Source: Bacilli bacterium (GTDB taxonomy: Bacteria > Bacillota_I > Bacilli_A > RFN20 > CAG-288). From it: a stretch of 42,399 nt of DNA. The notes under the pieces were generated by a model. The model was not told the DNA's origin, ran no database searches, and saw nothing but the letters and a program-made list of their open reading frames with translations. The translations under genes and the position numbers were made by a program. Below are positions 25,301-33,141 of the stretch, piece by piece. The stretch lies in NCBI GenBank assembly GCA_017470005.1, contig JAFUFH010000083.1:1-42399 (forward strand), written 5' to 3'. How positions within the stretch are numbered: position 1 is the stretch's first letter; the number at the start of each line of letters is the position of its first letter.

Positions 25301-26650
25301 ACTCCCATCACAAATATCAGCGAAATTGTTCGAATTTACACAAACAACAAGGAAACCGATTCCTATGTTTATGAATATGCAACAAATAATGGAAGTGGCA
25401 TTTATTCCGTTCCATTCACTTTTGATAACGAAGGTAATAAAGTTATCTTGGATGAAGAAGCACCTGATAGAACCTATCACCCCTATTCAAGGATGGAGAG
25501 CCTCTATTCAGGATATGACACTGTTGTTTTCGACTCGAGATGGATTGGAATCAATACTTTAAAAATGGAAAACGATGACACAACAGGTTTTGCTTATTAT
25601 TTTGATATCTCTATGAACGCTGGAGAATACGCTTTAGGTTCTGTTCCTGGTGGTGTTGGCGCTTATTTGATGTATCTAGATATCGGTGCAAATGCTGAGA
25701 AAATGAAGAGATCAGCAATAATAGATATCATTAAAATATCTGAAGAAATGCAATCCTATCCTACTGGTGTTTTCATCATCCGTGCAGCTGGAACATCCTC
25801 TGATAAAAATTCATACTGCATCTCAATCAAAAATTCTTATGATGGGACTCTCTCTTTAGGAGACATATCAGAAGGAAAACAAGCTATTGCAAGACAAACA
25901 CCTGAAAATGCGAATATCACACTCTCTTATGCTTCAAGTGATCTTACCGTAACAAAAGATGCGCAAATAAATAATAAATATAGCGTAGTTTCAACAGCAA
26001 CAGAAACACTGATAGAACGTGCAACTTATATTGAATATCACCCGTCAAACAACACTACGACAATGATGGTGGTAACCAAAACAACAATCAATAATGACAC
26101 CGAAAATGCAAATACAACAGCACAGGGTTACATCTTGAAAAATGGGGTATGGGAAGAAAAAGATGATTTAGTTCTCTATTATGATGAAATGTGGGGTAAC
26201 GGAAATCAAAGTGGTAAGAAAGTCACAGATTTAAGTACTTATTTTGATAGTCTATATTTTGATGTAGCAAGAACCCAATCTTACTCGTCTTATTCCGCTA
26301 CAACATTATCAAACGGAACTATTGCGATTCAATTAGATACTAACCTATACGGAGCAACACCAGGAAATGTTGTCGCTATTACTTTTACCCCAACAACAAA
26401 TATCAATGGAAACACTCATGTACATGGTTTGACTGGCTATGATATTTCCATCTCTTATGTAGATTCAAATGGTAATGTTGTCACTATTAATGGGGAATCT
26501 GTTGTAAAAGTATTTAATCCTCAAGTAACAATATTAGATAATAATGGTGATTCTGCAACGGTTACTTTAACATTTACACTCAATTCAACAATAATAACTG
26601 CTGTTAACCAAGCCATCACAATTACAATTACAATACCTGTTAATCCTTAA
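22313..26650 (+). CDS. Giant secreted adhesin/matrix-like protein with SipW-type signal peptide
   Basis: A 1445-aa protein starting directly after the stop of the preceding gene with no SD, which suggests translational coupling. The N-terminus is a SipW-type signal (SLVASLTASIAWFTST). Residues ~95-240 contain a FFGIVNGKNHTISNLTVSN segment like the GLUG/beta-helix repeats of surface proteins. Residues ~410-830 form at least two Tyr-rich modules with recurring YYL...NG and W.F patterns. The C-terminus (~1340-1445) is an all-beta Ig-like stretch ending in NPVNP-type threonine/isoleucine-rich strands, with no LPXTG motif. It is very rich in N, T, S and Y. Its probable role is extracellular attachment or biofilm matrix, controlled by c-di-GMP. 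Confidence 0.82.
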   Translation: MMKKLKMFLPALMVAFSLVASLTASIAWFTSTTMVEKNNLLDGGTKGAYFAYGDGKSAGTAYGIKHPVHLYNLAWLQYLGFINDGTIGAGENKITYFELADDLNMSGWVIPPIGTEKDPFFGIVNGKNHTISNLTVSNAFNDYKSQHPTAISGFDANNPAPHIVGLFGVVGSYNNINNTEYTSNIYGTSANAIYAFNINGATIKTGVSDSLMGVLAGYVNGPIENCGISNSSLSLSNATVYSPTGATWSNISDYSVIGYCTDAYKDKVNHSVTTMYQPTTPVSSDVIVQEDGENQGWGGSIPMSEIFDNLAKVKKSAVESGAPQYPTAKTVNYRYDGTIETETYDPSSYTSTTNMQGKENQSRFSNPDTDRDYNYFTYEQTDGGEVTASYSITNYNSSLFTCLTGKKTVYVTNELTTTKNYFKDTERFYITYSDAETTHYLSLNGTTISDVSTTGNTPPADATAWCFDTNNRLYTFDANNHTSSQSITYLRNYSNTLSTGSIDQASTWTSNNSRTYFLNNRYKIYFNGTNWVLNPYYVNISTTDGTIMTHTGTTLNTGGTDRNFLYDGTGYYVLSDSTKYYLRYSNRSVNLSTGTTNLFTSTSANEFGEASNTYLQYYNSRYYYIYYSSGWTRSRDYASRFNITLANDQNLSCPAASSAKKYTTEEITEDAPLELIPTFFPLKQGNEEYGQEQRYVFYYTNGNTRYYLCFDGTIYPTYVSSTTNEIPETATLMMVDNNGYIRPVDHPEYYLCLYYYYNAQPIFYTSTQNNIIRMTFNNNRVSAYYNRNYYLTFSNGWSMSTTTSTINRSTKTIDVSGGTGVPLSTNTGYVVSGGNYWVDQFGDIRFGQFAKTTYLPHSLDTIYTIQSPNPGNSNNSIEISTSDLYEDSNRKQVFEKSKKYMQDNLDKTSFISGLHFMSATINKNSTTIIPKAIVNGTTYSNFEVPNDCIDFNLKEKGYINFFAGSYFQNQTSGKNDSFFTLHEIQRGSNPSNSSNPTPITNISEIVRIYTNNKETDSYVYEYATNNGSGIYSVPFTFDNEGNKVILDEEAPDRTYHPYSRMESLYSGYDTVVFDSRWIGINTLKMENDDTTGFAYYFDISMNAGEYALGSVPGGVGAYLMYLDIGANAEKMKRSAIIDIIKISEEMQSYPTGVFIIRAAGTSSDKNSYCISIKNSYDGTLSLGDISEGKQAIARQTPENANITLSYASSDLTVTKDAQINNKYSVVSTATETLIERATYIEYHPSNNTTTMMVVTKTTINNDTENANTTAQGYILKNGVWEEKDDLVLYYDEMWGNGNQSGKKVTDLSTYFDSLYFDVARTQSYSSYSATTLSNGTIAIQLDTNLYGATPGNVVAITFTPTTNINGNTHVHGLTGYDISISYVDSNGNVVTINGESVVKVFNPQVTILDNNGDSATVTLTFTLNSTIITAVNQAITITITIPVNP

Positions 26651-26662
26651 ATCATATAACCC

Positions 26663-26690
26663 AAGGGGCAGAAAAATCCGCCCCTTTTCT
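26663..26690 (+). terminator. Intrinsic terminator after the c-di-GMP-controlled operon
   Basis: AAGGGGC (26663-26669) pairs with GCCCCTT (26680-26686) across a 10-nt loop, followed by a short T run (TTTTCT). Confidence 0.88.
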
Positions 26691-26729
26691 AAAGATAAAG
26701 CATTTCTTTTGTTTTTGTTTCACGAACAC

Positions 26730-26758
26730 TTGTATTTCATACAAAGACAATTTAAAAT
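26730..26758 (+). promoter_or_regulatory. Promoter of the threonine operon
   Basis: TTGTAT (26730-26735) and TAAAAT (26753-26758) lie exactly 17 bp apart. The leader is only about 15 nt and has a GGAGG site (26768-26772), so there is no room for a T-box, riboswitch or leader peptide. Confidence 0.7.
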
Positions 26759-26779
26759 AATGTCCATGGAGGCACACCT

Positions 26780-29077
26780 ATGTACTACAGCTCTAGAAAT
26801 AAACAAAATAAAGTCAGCTCCTCTTTCGCTCTCTTACATGGACTAGCAAGTGATTCTGGATTATTCTTGATGGAAGAGATTCCTCACTTCTCTTTAGAGA
26901 AACTCTATCCTCTCTCTTATCCAGAATTAGCTTATGAAATCTTATCTCCTCTCTTTGATGATTTCAGCAAAGAAGAGATTCAATACTGTATAGATAAAGC
27001 CTATAACAAAAGTAATTTTGCCGATGGAATGGTGGAAGTAAAAACTTTTGCTTCTCACTCTTTTTTAGAGCTCTTTAAAGGGCCTACTCTCGCCTTTAAA
27101 GATATGGCTTTAACTTTGCTTCCTTTCTTGATGGAAGTAGCGATGAAACACTTAAAGAAAGAGAAACTGAGCATTGTTACTGCGACTAGTGGAGACACAG
27201 GTAGTGCAGCACTTTCTGCTTTCTCTAAAAGTGATAAGATTCAAATCAAGGTCTTATATCCAGAGAAAGGTATCTCTCCTATCCAAGAGAAGCAGATGTT
27301 ATATTTCACTTCTCCTTCTTCTCGCGCTTACGCTCTAAAAGGAGGAGATTTTGATGATTGTCAAAGTCTTGCCAAAGAGTGTCTCTCTTTGGATAAAGAG
27401 AATCTCTCAAGTGCAAATTCCATCAATATCGGAAGATTACTTCCTCAAACCATCTATTATTTCTATGCTTATTTTGAATTGGTGAGAAATCAAGTGATCT
27501 CTTTAGGAGAAGAGATCGATGTCATTGTTCCTACGGGTAATTTTGGTAATATCTTTGCTCTCTATCTTTCTAAGAAGATGGGATTACCGATCTCTCATCT
27601 TGTTTGTGCTTCGAATAAAAACGATGTCTTAGATCAATTCTTTAAGACAGGTGTTTATGATGCTAGAAGAGAATTATATGTGACCAATTCTCCTTCGATG
27701 GATATATTGGTATCTTCTAATTTAGAACGACTTCTTTCTCTTATCCTTCCTCAAGAGAAGTTATTAGAAAAGATGAGAGATTTAAAAGAAAAGAAAGTCT
27801 TCTCTATCGAAGAAGAATACAGAGAATCTTTAAAAGATTTCCTTTCTTGTTCTGCCAGTGAAGAAGAGACTCTTCTTGCTATGAGAGACTCTTTTGAAAA
27901 AGATCATTACTTGATTGATCCTCATACCGCGGTTGCTTATCACGCGTATTTAAAAAGAAAGAAAGAATTCTCTCATCATGTCTTAATTGCAGCGACAGCA
28001 TCCTTTTATAAATTCCCCAAGGCGGTCAAAGATGCCTTGCAATTACAACAAGATAGTGATGAAGGCATCTTAAAAGAAGCCGAGAGACTCACCAAAGTTA
28101 AACATCCTAAGATTTTAGATGACATCAAAGAGTGTCACACTCCCAAATATGTGATAGATAAAGATACTTTCAAAAAAGAATTATCCTTAAAGAAAGATAT
28201 CGATATCTATGCCAGAGCAAGCAGCGCCAATCTTGGCTCTTGCTTTGATATCGCTGGCTTATCTCTATCCTTATATAATAGATATCGTTTTTCAAGAAGT
28301 GATAAAGATGAAGTCATCCATTTCCAAAAAGGATATGATGTAGACCACAATCTTGTCTTAAAAGCATATCACTATTATTTTAAAAAGCTTCAGATGAAAG
28401 AGATTCCTGTACGAATTGAAGCCATAGAAGAGAATATCCCAATCTCTAGAGGACTAGGATCATCTTCGGCTTGTATTGTCGCGGGGATTTTAGGAGCCAA
28501 TGAAATCTCTAATCAAAAAGCCTCTAAGCAGGAATTATTAGAGATGATGATCGAATTAGAAGGGCATGGAGATAATGTCGCTCCTAGCTTTTTAGGCGGA
28601 TATCAAACCTTGATAAAACAAGGAAATACGTATAGAGCCATAGAAAGAGAAGTGAATCCAGAATGGAACTTCTACGCTTATATCCCTTCTTCTAGAGTCT
28701 CTACTAAGAAAGCCAGAGGATTACTCCCTCTCTCATATCCTAAAGATGTCGTTATCTCTTCTCTCTCTCACGCCTCTTTACTTCCTTACGCTTTAGAAAA
28801 AGAGGATCTCTCTCTTCTTCAAGAAGTGTTCCATGATTTGATCCATCAACCTTATCGTTATCCTTTGATTGAGGGAGCAGATAAGATGAGAGAGTTTGCT
28901 CTCTCTCATGATGCTGCCATTTGTATCTCCGGTTCTGGATCTACTCTATTACTCATTTCTAAGAATAAGGATTTAGAGAAAGAATATCAAAAAATGAAGG
29001 ACAACAAAGATGCTCTCTTCCTACCTTTAAAGGTAGAAAGAGGTAGCACAAAGATAGAGGAGAACTATCATGAGTGA
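26780..29077 (+). CDS. thrCB: Threonine synthase - homoserine kinase fusion
   Basis: A 765-aa fusion of two consecutive enzymes of threonine synthesis. Residues 1 to about 450 are threonine synthase (PLP enzyme): the N-terminal SSRNKQNKVSSSFALLHGLASDSGL block, the PLP lysine K107 in GPTLAFKDMAL, and TATSGDTGSAALSAF. Residues about 473-765 are a complete GHMP homoserine kinase: ARASSANLGSCFDIAGL, ATP loop ISRGLGSSSAC (558-564 GLGSSSA), HGDNVAPSFLGG and the C-terminal CISGSGSTLLL. The joined product would phosphorylate homoserine and convert it to threonine. The DNA between the two parts is an open frame with no stop. It has a GGAGG SD, and its end overlaps the next gene by 8 nt. Confidence 0.94.
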   Translation: MYYSSRNKQNKVSSSFALLHGLASDSGLFLMEEIPHFSLEKLYPLSYPELAYEILSPLFDDFSKEEIQYCIDKAYNKSNFADGMVEVKTFASHSFLELFKGPTLAFKDMALTLLPFLMEVAMKHLKKEKLSIVTATSGDTGSAALSAFSKSDKIQIKVLYPEKGISPIQEKQMLYFTSPSSRAYALKGGDFDDCQSLAKECLSLDKENLSSANSINIGRLLPQTIYYFYAYFELVRNQVISLGEEIDVIVPTGNFGNIFALYLSKKMGLPISHLVCASNKNDVLDQFFKTGVYDARRELYVTNSPSMDILVSSNLERLLSLILPQEKLLEKMRDLKEKKVFSIEEEYRESLKDFLSCSASEEETLLAMRDSFEKDHYLIDPHTAVAYHAYLKRKKEFSHHVLIAATASFYKFPKAVKDALQLQQDSDEGILKEAERLTKVKHPKILDDIKECHTPKYVIDKDTFKKELSLKKDIDIYARASSANLGSCFDIAGLSLSLYNRYRFSRSDKDEVIHFQKGYDVDHNLVLKAYHYYFKKLQMKEIPVRIEAIEENIPISRGLGSSSACIVAGILGANEISNQKASKQELLEMMIELEGHGDNVAPSFLGGYQTLIKQGNTYRAIEREVNPEWNFYAYIPSSRVSTKKARGLLPLSYPKDVVISSLSHASLLPYALEKEDLSLLQEVFHDLIHQPYRYPLIEGADKMREFALSHDAAICISGSGSTLLLISKNKDLEKEYQKMKDNKDALFLPLKVERGSTKIEENYHE

Positions 29078-29501
29078 AGAATATTTATTGGTCCATAAGG
29101 ACTGTTTACCCAAATATTATGAGGTCATCTTAAAAGCCAAAGAAGAGATAGAAAGTAAGAATGGTTCGATCTCCGAAGTTTGTAAAAAGTTAAATATTTC
29201 TCGTTCTACGTATTACAAATATAAAGATTTGGTTTTCTTTCCTTCCAATGGAGAGATGAGAAGAGCGACCATCACTTTTCGAGTGAAAGATATCCCTGGT
29301 ATCTTGATTCAAATCTTAGAAGTCTTTTCTAAGAATAATTGTAATATCTTAACCATCTCTCAAAACATGCCGATCAATCATGTCGCCTTCATCTCTTTGA
29401 CCATCGATATTCATTTATTGACTCTTCCTTTAGAGAAGTTATTAAAAGAATTCTCAAAAGAGAAAGGGATCTATCAAGTGGAGGTGATCTCTCATGAATA
29501 A
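29070..29501 (+). CDS. HTH-ACT domain protein (PheB/UPF0735-like)
   Basis: A 143-aa protein. Residues ~20-50 form a helix-turn-helix (VCKKLNISRSTYYKYKDLV) and residues ~65-143 an ACT domain (ATITFRVKDIPGILIQILEVF ... VAFISLTIDI), the domain that binds amino acids. Proteins of this build (UPF0735, PheB) commonly accompany homoserine dehydrogenase genes in Bacillota. It may give amino-acid feedback to the short homoserine dehydrogenase that follows, which lacks its own ACT domain, or act as a local regulator; neither is proven. It overlaps its neighbours by 8 nt on both sides and has a GGAG SD. Confidence 0.85.
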   Translation: MSEEYLLVHKDCLPKYYEVILKAKEEIESKNGSISEVCKKLNISRSTYYKYKDLVFFPSNGEMRRATITFRVKDIPGILIQILEVFSKNNCNILTISQNMPINHVAFISLTIDIHLLTLPLEKLLKEFSKEKGIYQVEVISHE

Positions 29502-30558
29502 TATCGCTCTCTTAGGTTTTGGAACGGTAGGAAAAGGAGTTTTTGAACTATTAAAAGATAGAAGAGATGTCTCTATTACAAGAGTTTTAGATCTCCCTAC
29601 AAAAAAAGAAGAATTAGGAAGTTTATATTCGACAAAAGAAGAGATTCTCCAAGATGAAAATATCTCGACTATCATTGAATGCATGGGCGGAGATACTCTC
29701 GCTTATGAAATCATCAAAGAAGGATTAACAAGAGGTAAGAATGTCATCACCTCTAATAAAGAGACTGTCTCTCTTCATTTTGAAGAATATCTCTCTCTTG
29801 CTCAAGAGCATCACTGTTGTTTCCGCTTTGAAGCATCGGTAGGTGGAGGAATTCCACTTCTAGATCCCGCTTATCAAATCTCTTGTTTTGACCAAGTAGA
29901 GAGAATCGAAGGTATCTTAAATGGAACGACCAACTTCATTCTCTCTAAGATGCAGAAGGAAAATCTCTCTTTCCAAGAAAGCTTAAAGCTTGCTCAAGAG
30001 AAAGGCTTTGCCGAAAGAGATCCTAGCGCGGACTTACAAGGCTTAGATATGGTAAGAAAAGGAGTGATTCTCTCTTCTCTTTGTTACCACAAAGAGATTC
30101 ATAATGAAGATGTGATTCATTTTGGAATCGAACATATCGATTTAGATCTCATTCACGATATTCAAAAGAGAGGAAAAGTATTACGTTTCTTGATGTTATC
30201 CTCTTATCAAGAGAAGCTCTCTCTTCAAGTGATTCCTGCTCTTCTTTCTCCCTCTCATCCTCTCTCTCAAATCCAAGAGGAATACAATGGAGTCACACTC
30301 TATTGCAAGAATAATTCTTTGGTCACTCTCTCTGGAAAAGGAGCGGGTAGATATCCTACCGCTAGTGCGATCTTACAAGACTTAAATCACATCTTAGAAG
30401 GAGCTGCTCCTTTTAGAAGAGAGAAAGTATCTCTTTTAAAGAATGAAGTCGATATGAGCGGAGATTATTATGTCTATGATGGAAAAGAGAGCAAGATTCT
30501 CTCTTCTCCTTCCTTCAATACGCTATCTAGTTATCCATTTGTTGCGAAAATTCTATGA
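29494..30558 (+). CDS. hom: Homoserine dehydrogenase, short form without ACT domain
   Basis: A 354-aa NAD(P)-dependent oxidoreductase that reduces aspartate semialdehyde to homoserine. The N-terminal Rossmann segment NIALLGFGTVGKGVFELL is intact. The homoserine-binding region EASVGGGIPLLDP with RIEGILNGTTNFILSKM is the family signature, and GFAERDPSADLQGLDMVRK contains the catalytic region. It is shorter than the ~430-aa Bacillus enzyme because the C-terminal ACT domain is missing; a stand-alone HTH-ACT gene directly precedes it. A perfect GGAGGTGAT SD lies before the ATG, and it ends in TGA, used as a stop. Confidence 0.95.
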   Translation: MNNIALLGFGTVGKGVFELLKDRRDVSITRVLDLPTKKEELGSLYSTKEEILQDENISTIIECMGGDTLAYEIIKEGLTRGKNVITSNKETVSLHFEEYLSLAQEHHCCFRFEASVGGGIPLLDPAYQISCFDQVERIEGILNGTTNFILSKMQKENLSFQESLKLAQEKGFAERDPSADLQGLDMVRKGVILSSLCYHKEIHNEDVIHFGIEHIDLDLIHDIQKRGKVLRFLMLSSYQEKLSLQVIPALLSPSHPLSQIQEEYNGVTLYCKNNSLVTLSGKGAGRYPTASAILQDLNHILEGAAPFRREKVSLLKNEVDMSGDYYVYDGKESKILSSPSFNTLSSYPFVAKIL

Positions 30559-30568
30559 GGTATACCCT

Positions 30569-31558
30569 ATGAAACAATATCATTTTGCTATCGTTGGTGC
30601 TACTGGCCTTGTCGGTAGAACCTTCTTAAAAGTATTAGAAGAATATGACTTACCTATCGCTTCTCTTCATTTATTTGCCTCCGAAAAATCCAAAGGAAAA
30701 AAGATTCTTTTTCAAGGAAAAGAGATCGAAGTAGAAGCTCTCTCCCCCACCTGTTTTCAAGGCATGGATTTTGCCTTGTTTAGTGCAGGAGCTACAGTCT
30801 CTAAAGAATGGGCACCTGTTGCGGAAAAAGAAGGGGCGATTGTTGTGGATAATTCCTCTTGTTGGAGAATGGATGAGAGTGTCTCCTTGATTGTTCCTGA
30901 GATCAATATTGAAGATTATCATGAGAAAAGAAAGATCATTGCTAACCCGAATTGTTCTACCATTCAAAGCGTTCTTCCTTTAAAAGCTTTAGATGAAGAA
31001 TTCCATCTCAAGAGAGTCGTATATACTACCTATCAAGCCGTCTCTGGTTCTGGAATGAAAGGAATTGAAGATTTAAGAAGATGTCAAAAAGGAGAAAAGA
31101 ATCAATTCTATCCTTATGATATCTCTCAAACTTGTATCCCAGAGATTGATGTCGCAATGGATAATCTCTATACCAAAGAAGAGATGAAGATGGTCAATGA
31201 GACAAGAAAGATTCTTCACCGCCCGAACTTAAAAGTCGCCGCCACTTGTATCAGAGTTCCTGTCGAAGTTGCTCATGGCGTGGTGATGCAGTGTGAATTT
31301 GAAAATGAAGTGAGTGTAGAAAGAGCAAGAGAAGTCTTATCTTCTATGGAAGGCATCAAGGTAGTAGATGATTTAAAGAATCATATCTATCCTGTCTCTA
31401 CTTTAGCCAAAGATAATGATTTTGTTTATGTCGGTAGAATCAGAAAAGATTTATCTTGTGAAAATGGGTTAATCCTTTATTGCGTAGGAGATAATGTAAG
31501 AAAAGGTGCTGCCGCTAACGCCGTTCAAATCGTAAAGAAGATCATCGAAGGGAGATAG
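30569..31558 (+). CDS. asd: Aspartate-semialdehyde dehydrogenase
   Basis: A 329-aa enzyme that reduces aspartyl phosphate to aspartate semialdehyde. The N-terminal NADP loop is FAIVGATGLVGRTFLKVLEE and the catalytic cysteine is C129 in NPNCSTIQSVLPL. The substrate-binding YQAVSGSGMKGIEDL follows, and a late histidine is in RVPVEVAHGVVMQCEFE. The reading frame is open further upstream into the end of hom, but the ATG at 30569 has a GAGG SD at proper spacing, and the family's Met-x-x-Y-x-A-I-V-G-A start fits here. It lies in the threonine operon. Confidence 0.97.
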   Translation: MKQYHFAIVGATGLVGRTFLKVLEEYDLPIASLHLFASEKSKGKKILFQGKEIEVEALSPTCFQGMDFALFSAGATVSKEWAPVAEKEGAIVVDNSSCWRMDESVSLIVPEINIEDYHEKRKIIANPNCSTIQSVLPLKALDEEFHLKRVVYTTYQAVSGSGMKGIEDLRRCQKGEKNQFYPYDISQTCIPEIDVAMDNLYTKEEMKMVNETRKILHRPNLKVAATCIRVPVEVAHGVVMQCEFENEVSVERAREVLSSMEGIKVVDDLKNHIYPVSTLAKDNDFVYVGRIRKDLSCENGLILYCVGDNVRKGAAANAVQIVKKIIEGR

Positions 31559-31560
31559 TT

Positions 31561-32865
31561 ATGAAAGTATGTAAATTTGGTGGCTCCTCTTTGAGCTGTT
31601 CCCTTCAATTTGAGAAAGTAAAAAACATCATCCAAAAAGACAATCAAAGAAATGTCGTGATTGTCTCTGCTCCAGGAAAAAGAAGTTCTGATGACAATAA
31701 AATTACCGATCTCTTGTATTTGACTTATTTCCACATCAAATACAAAGTTGATTTTGCTCGCGTCTTTGATTTGGTCAAAGAAAGATATCTTGAGATCAGA
31801 GATAACCTTCATTTGAATGTGGATTTAGAGAGTGAATTCGCCTCTTTAGAAGAGAGAATGAGAAGCAACAAAATCAGCGAAGAAGAATTGGTTTCTAGAG
31901 GCGAATATTTCAACGCAAAATTGATGGCCGCCTATTTAGGCTATGCTTTTGTCGATGCCAAAGATGTCATCTTCTTCAACTTTGATGGCAGAGTCAATGT
32001 CGAGAAAACGGAGAGTTCCATCAAAGCAATCTATGCTTTAAATAACAAAATTGTTATTCCTGGATTCTACGGATGTTATCCGGATGGCTCTATCTCTTTG
32101 TTTTCAAGAGGAGGCAGTGATGTCACCGCCTCTTACTTTGCCAAAGCCTTAGATGTCACCATGTATGAAAACTGGACGGATGTCTCTGGATTCTTCAAAG
32201 CTGATCCTAAGATTGTCAAAAACGCACAACCGATCAAAGAAGTCTCTTACGATGAACTAAGAGAACTCTCCTATATGGGAGCTTCTGTCCTTCACGAAGA
32301 AACCATCATACCTCTTTTAGGAAGTGATATTCCTTTGATGGTATTAAATACCAATCATCCCGAAGAGAGTGGAACCATGATCTCTTCAGAATGTCAGGAT
32401 AAAGATACTCTCATCACTGGTATCACAGGAAAGAAAGGATTCATCTCTTTAACCTTTGTTAAATCTAGAACTTCCGATAAATTGAAAGTGATGTTGCAAG
32501 TCTTAAAAGTCTTTGATCACCTTCAAATCTCTGTCGAACATATCCCCTCTTCTATTGATTCTTTTTCTGTCATCATTGAAAAGGATAAGATGGAGCACAA
32601 GTATTTCGATTTGATAGCGGAGATCAAAAAGATTGATGATGTCTTATCGGTAAAAGAATATGATGATATCGCTCTTATCGCTGTCGTGGGTAGAAACATG
32701 GTCACTAAGCCTGGTATCTCTGGAAAGATCTTATCGGTCTTTGGACAAGAGAAAGTCAACATCAAACTCATCGACCAATCCAGAGAAGAAATCAATATCA
32801 TCGTCGGTATCGGTAATGATGACTTTGAGCGCAGCATCAATATGCTCTATCAACAATTCTGCTGA
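31561..32865 (+). CDS. lysC: Aspartate kinase (monofunctional)
   Basis: A 434-aa enzyme that phosphorylates aspartate, the first step of the aspartate family. The N-terminal KFGGSSL, the VSRGEYFNAKLMAAYLG helix, FSRGGSDVTASYFAKAL and the ACT pair in the C-terminal third (VMLQVLKVFDHLQIS, VVGRNMVTKPGISGKILSVF) are clear. The two ACT segments indicate allosteric control by an end product such as threonine or lysine. It starts 2 nt after asd with a GGGAG SD and closes the operon, so the operon runs from the last steps (thrCB) back to the first. Confidence 0.97.
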   Translation: MKVCKFGGSSLSCSLQFEKVKNIIQKDNQRNVVIVSAPGKRSSDDNKITDLLYLTYFHIKYKVDFARVFDLVKERYLEIRDNLHLNVDLESEFASLEERMRSNKISEEELVSRGEYFNAKLMAAYLGYAFVDAKDVIFFNFDGRVNVEKTESSIKAIYALNNKIVIPGFYGCYPDGSISLFSRGGSDVTASYFAKALDVTMYENWTDVSGFFKADPKIVKNAQPIKEVSYDELRELSYMGASVLHEETIIPLLGSDIPLMVLNTNHPEESGTMISSECQDKDTLITGITGKKGFISLTFVKSRTSDKLKVMLQVLKVFDHLQISVEHIPSSIDSFSVIIEKDKMEHKYFDLIAEIKKIDDVLSVKEYDDIALIAVVGRNMVTKPGISGKILSVFGQEKVNIKLIDQSREEINIIVGIGNDDFERSINMLYQQFC

Positions 32866-32868
32866 AGT

Positions 32869-32892
32869 TTTACATTTGTATACGGATGTAAA
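32869..32892 (+). terminator. Weak hairpin after the threonine operon
   Basis: TTTACAT (32869-32875) pairs with ATGTAAA (32886-32892) over a 10-nt loop and is followed only by TTTGAATT. It may terminate, but the stem is AT-only and the T run is short. Confidence 0.35.
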
Positions 32893-33074
32893 TTTGAATT
32901 AATACGCATTTCACATTTGTTCTTTTATATGCAATAAAAATGTTTGAATAATCTATTTAGATTGTTTCATCCAAATTTTACGCATTTATTCGTTCAATAT
33001 TTTCAGTATGTTTCCAATAGCAAACTGTATATTTTAAATTGTTACACAAATGTAGATTAACTTTATGATTGTCC

Positions 33075-33101
33075 TTGGTTGGCTTTTAGAGTATTTATAA
33101 T
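33075..33101 (+). promoter_or_regulatory. Promoter of the LRR lipoprotein gene
   Basis: A perfect -10 TATAAT (33096-33101) with TTGGTT (33075-33080) 15 bp before it. The spacing is short, so the -35 choice is uncertain. Confidence 0.45.
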
Positions 33102-33141
33102 AATGTAAAGGAAACATATTAGAACAAATGGAGGAGTTTTT

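Noticed and set aside
26690-26780. T-box or attenuator before the threonine operon
   Set aside because: The promoter -10 ends 22 nt before the ATG; there is no space for a leader structure.
30470-30568. Longer frame upstream of asd
   Set aside because: It runs out of frame through the end of hom, and the ATG at 30569 has the proper SD and the family's N-terminus.
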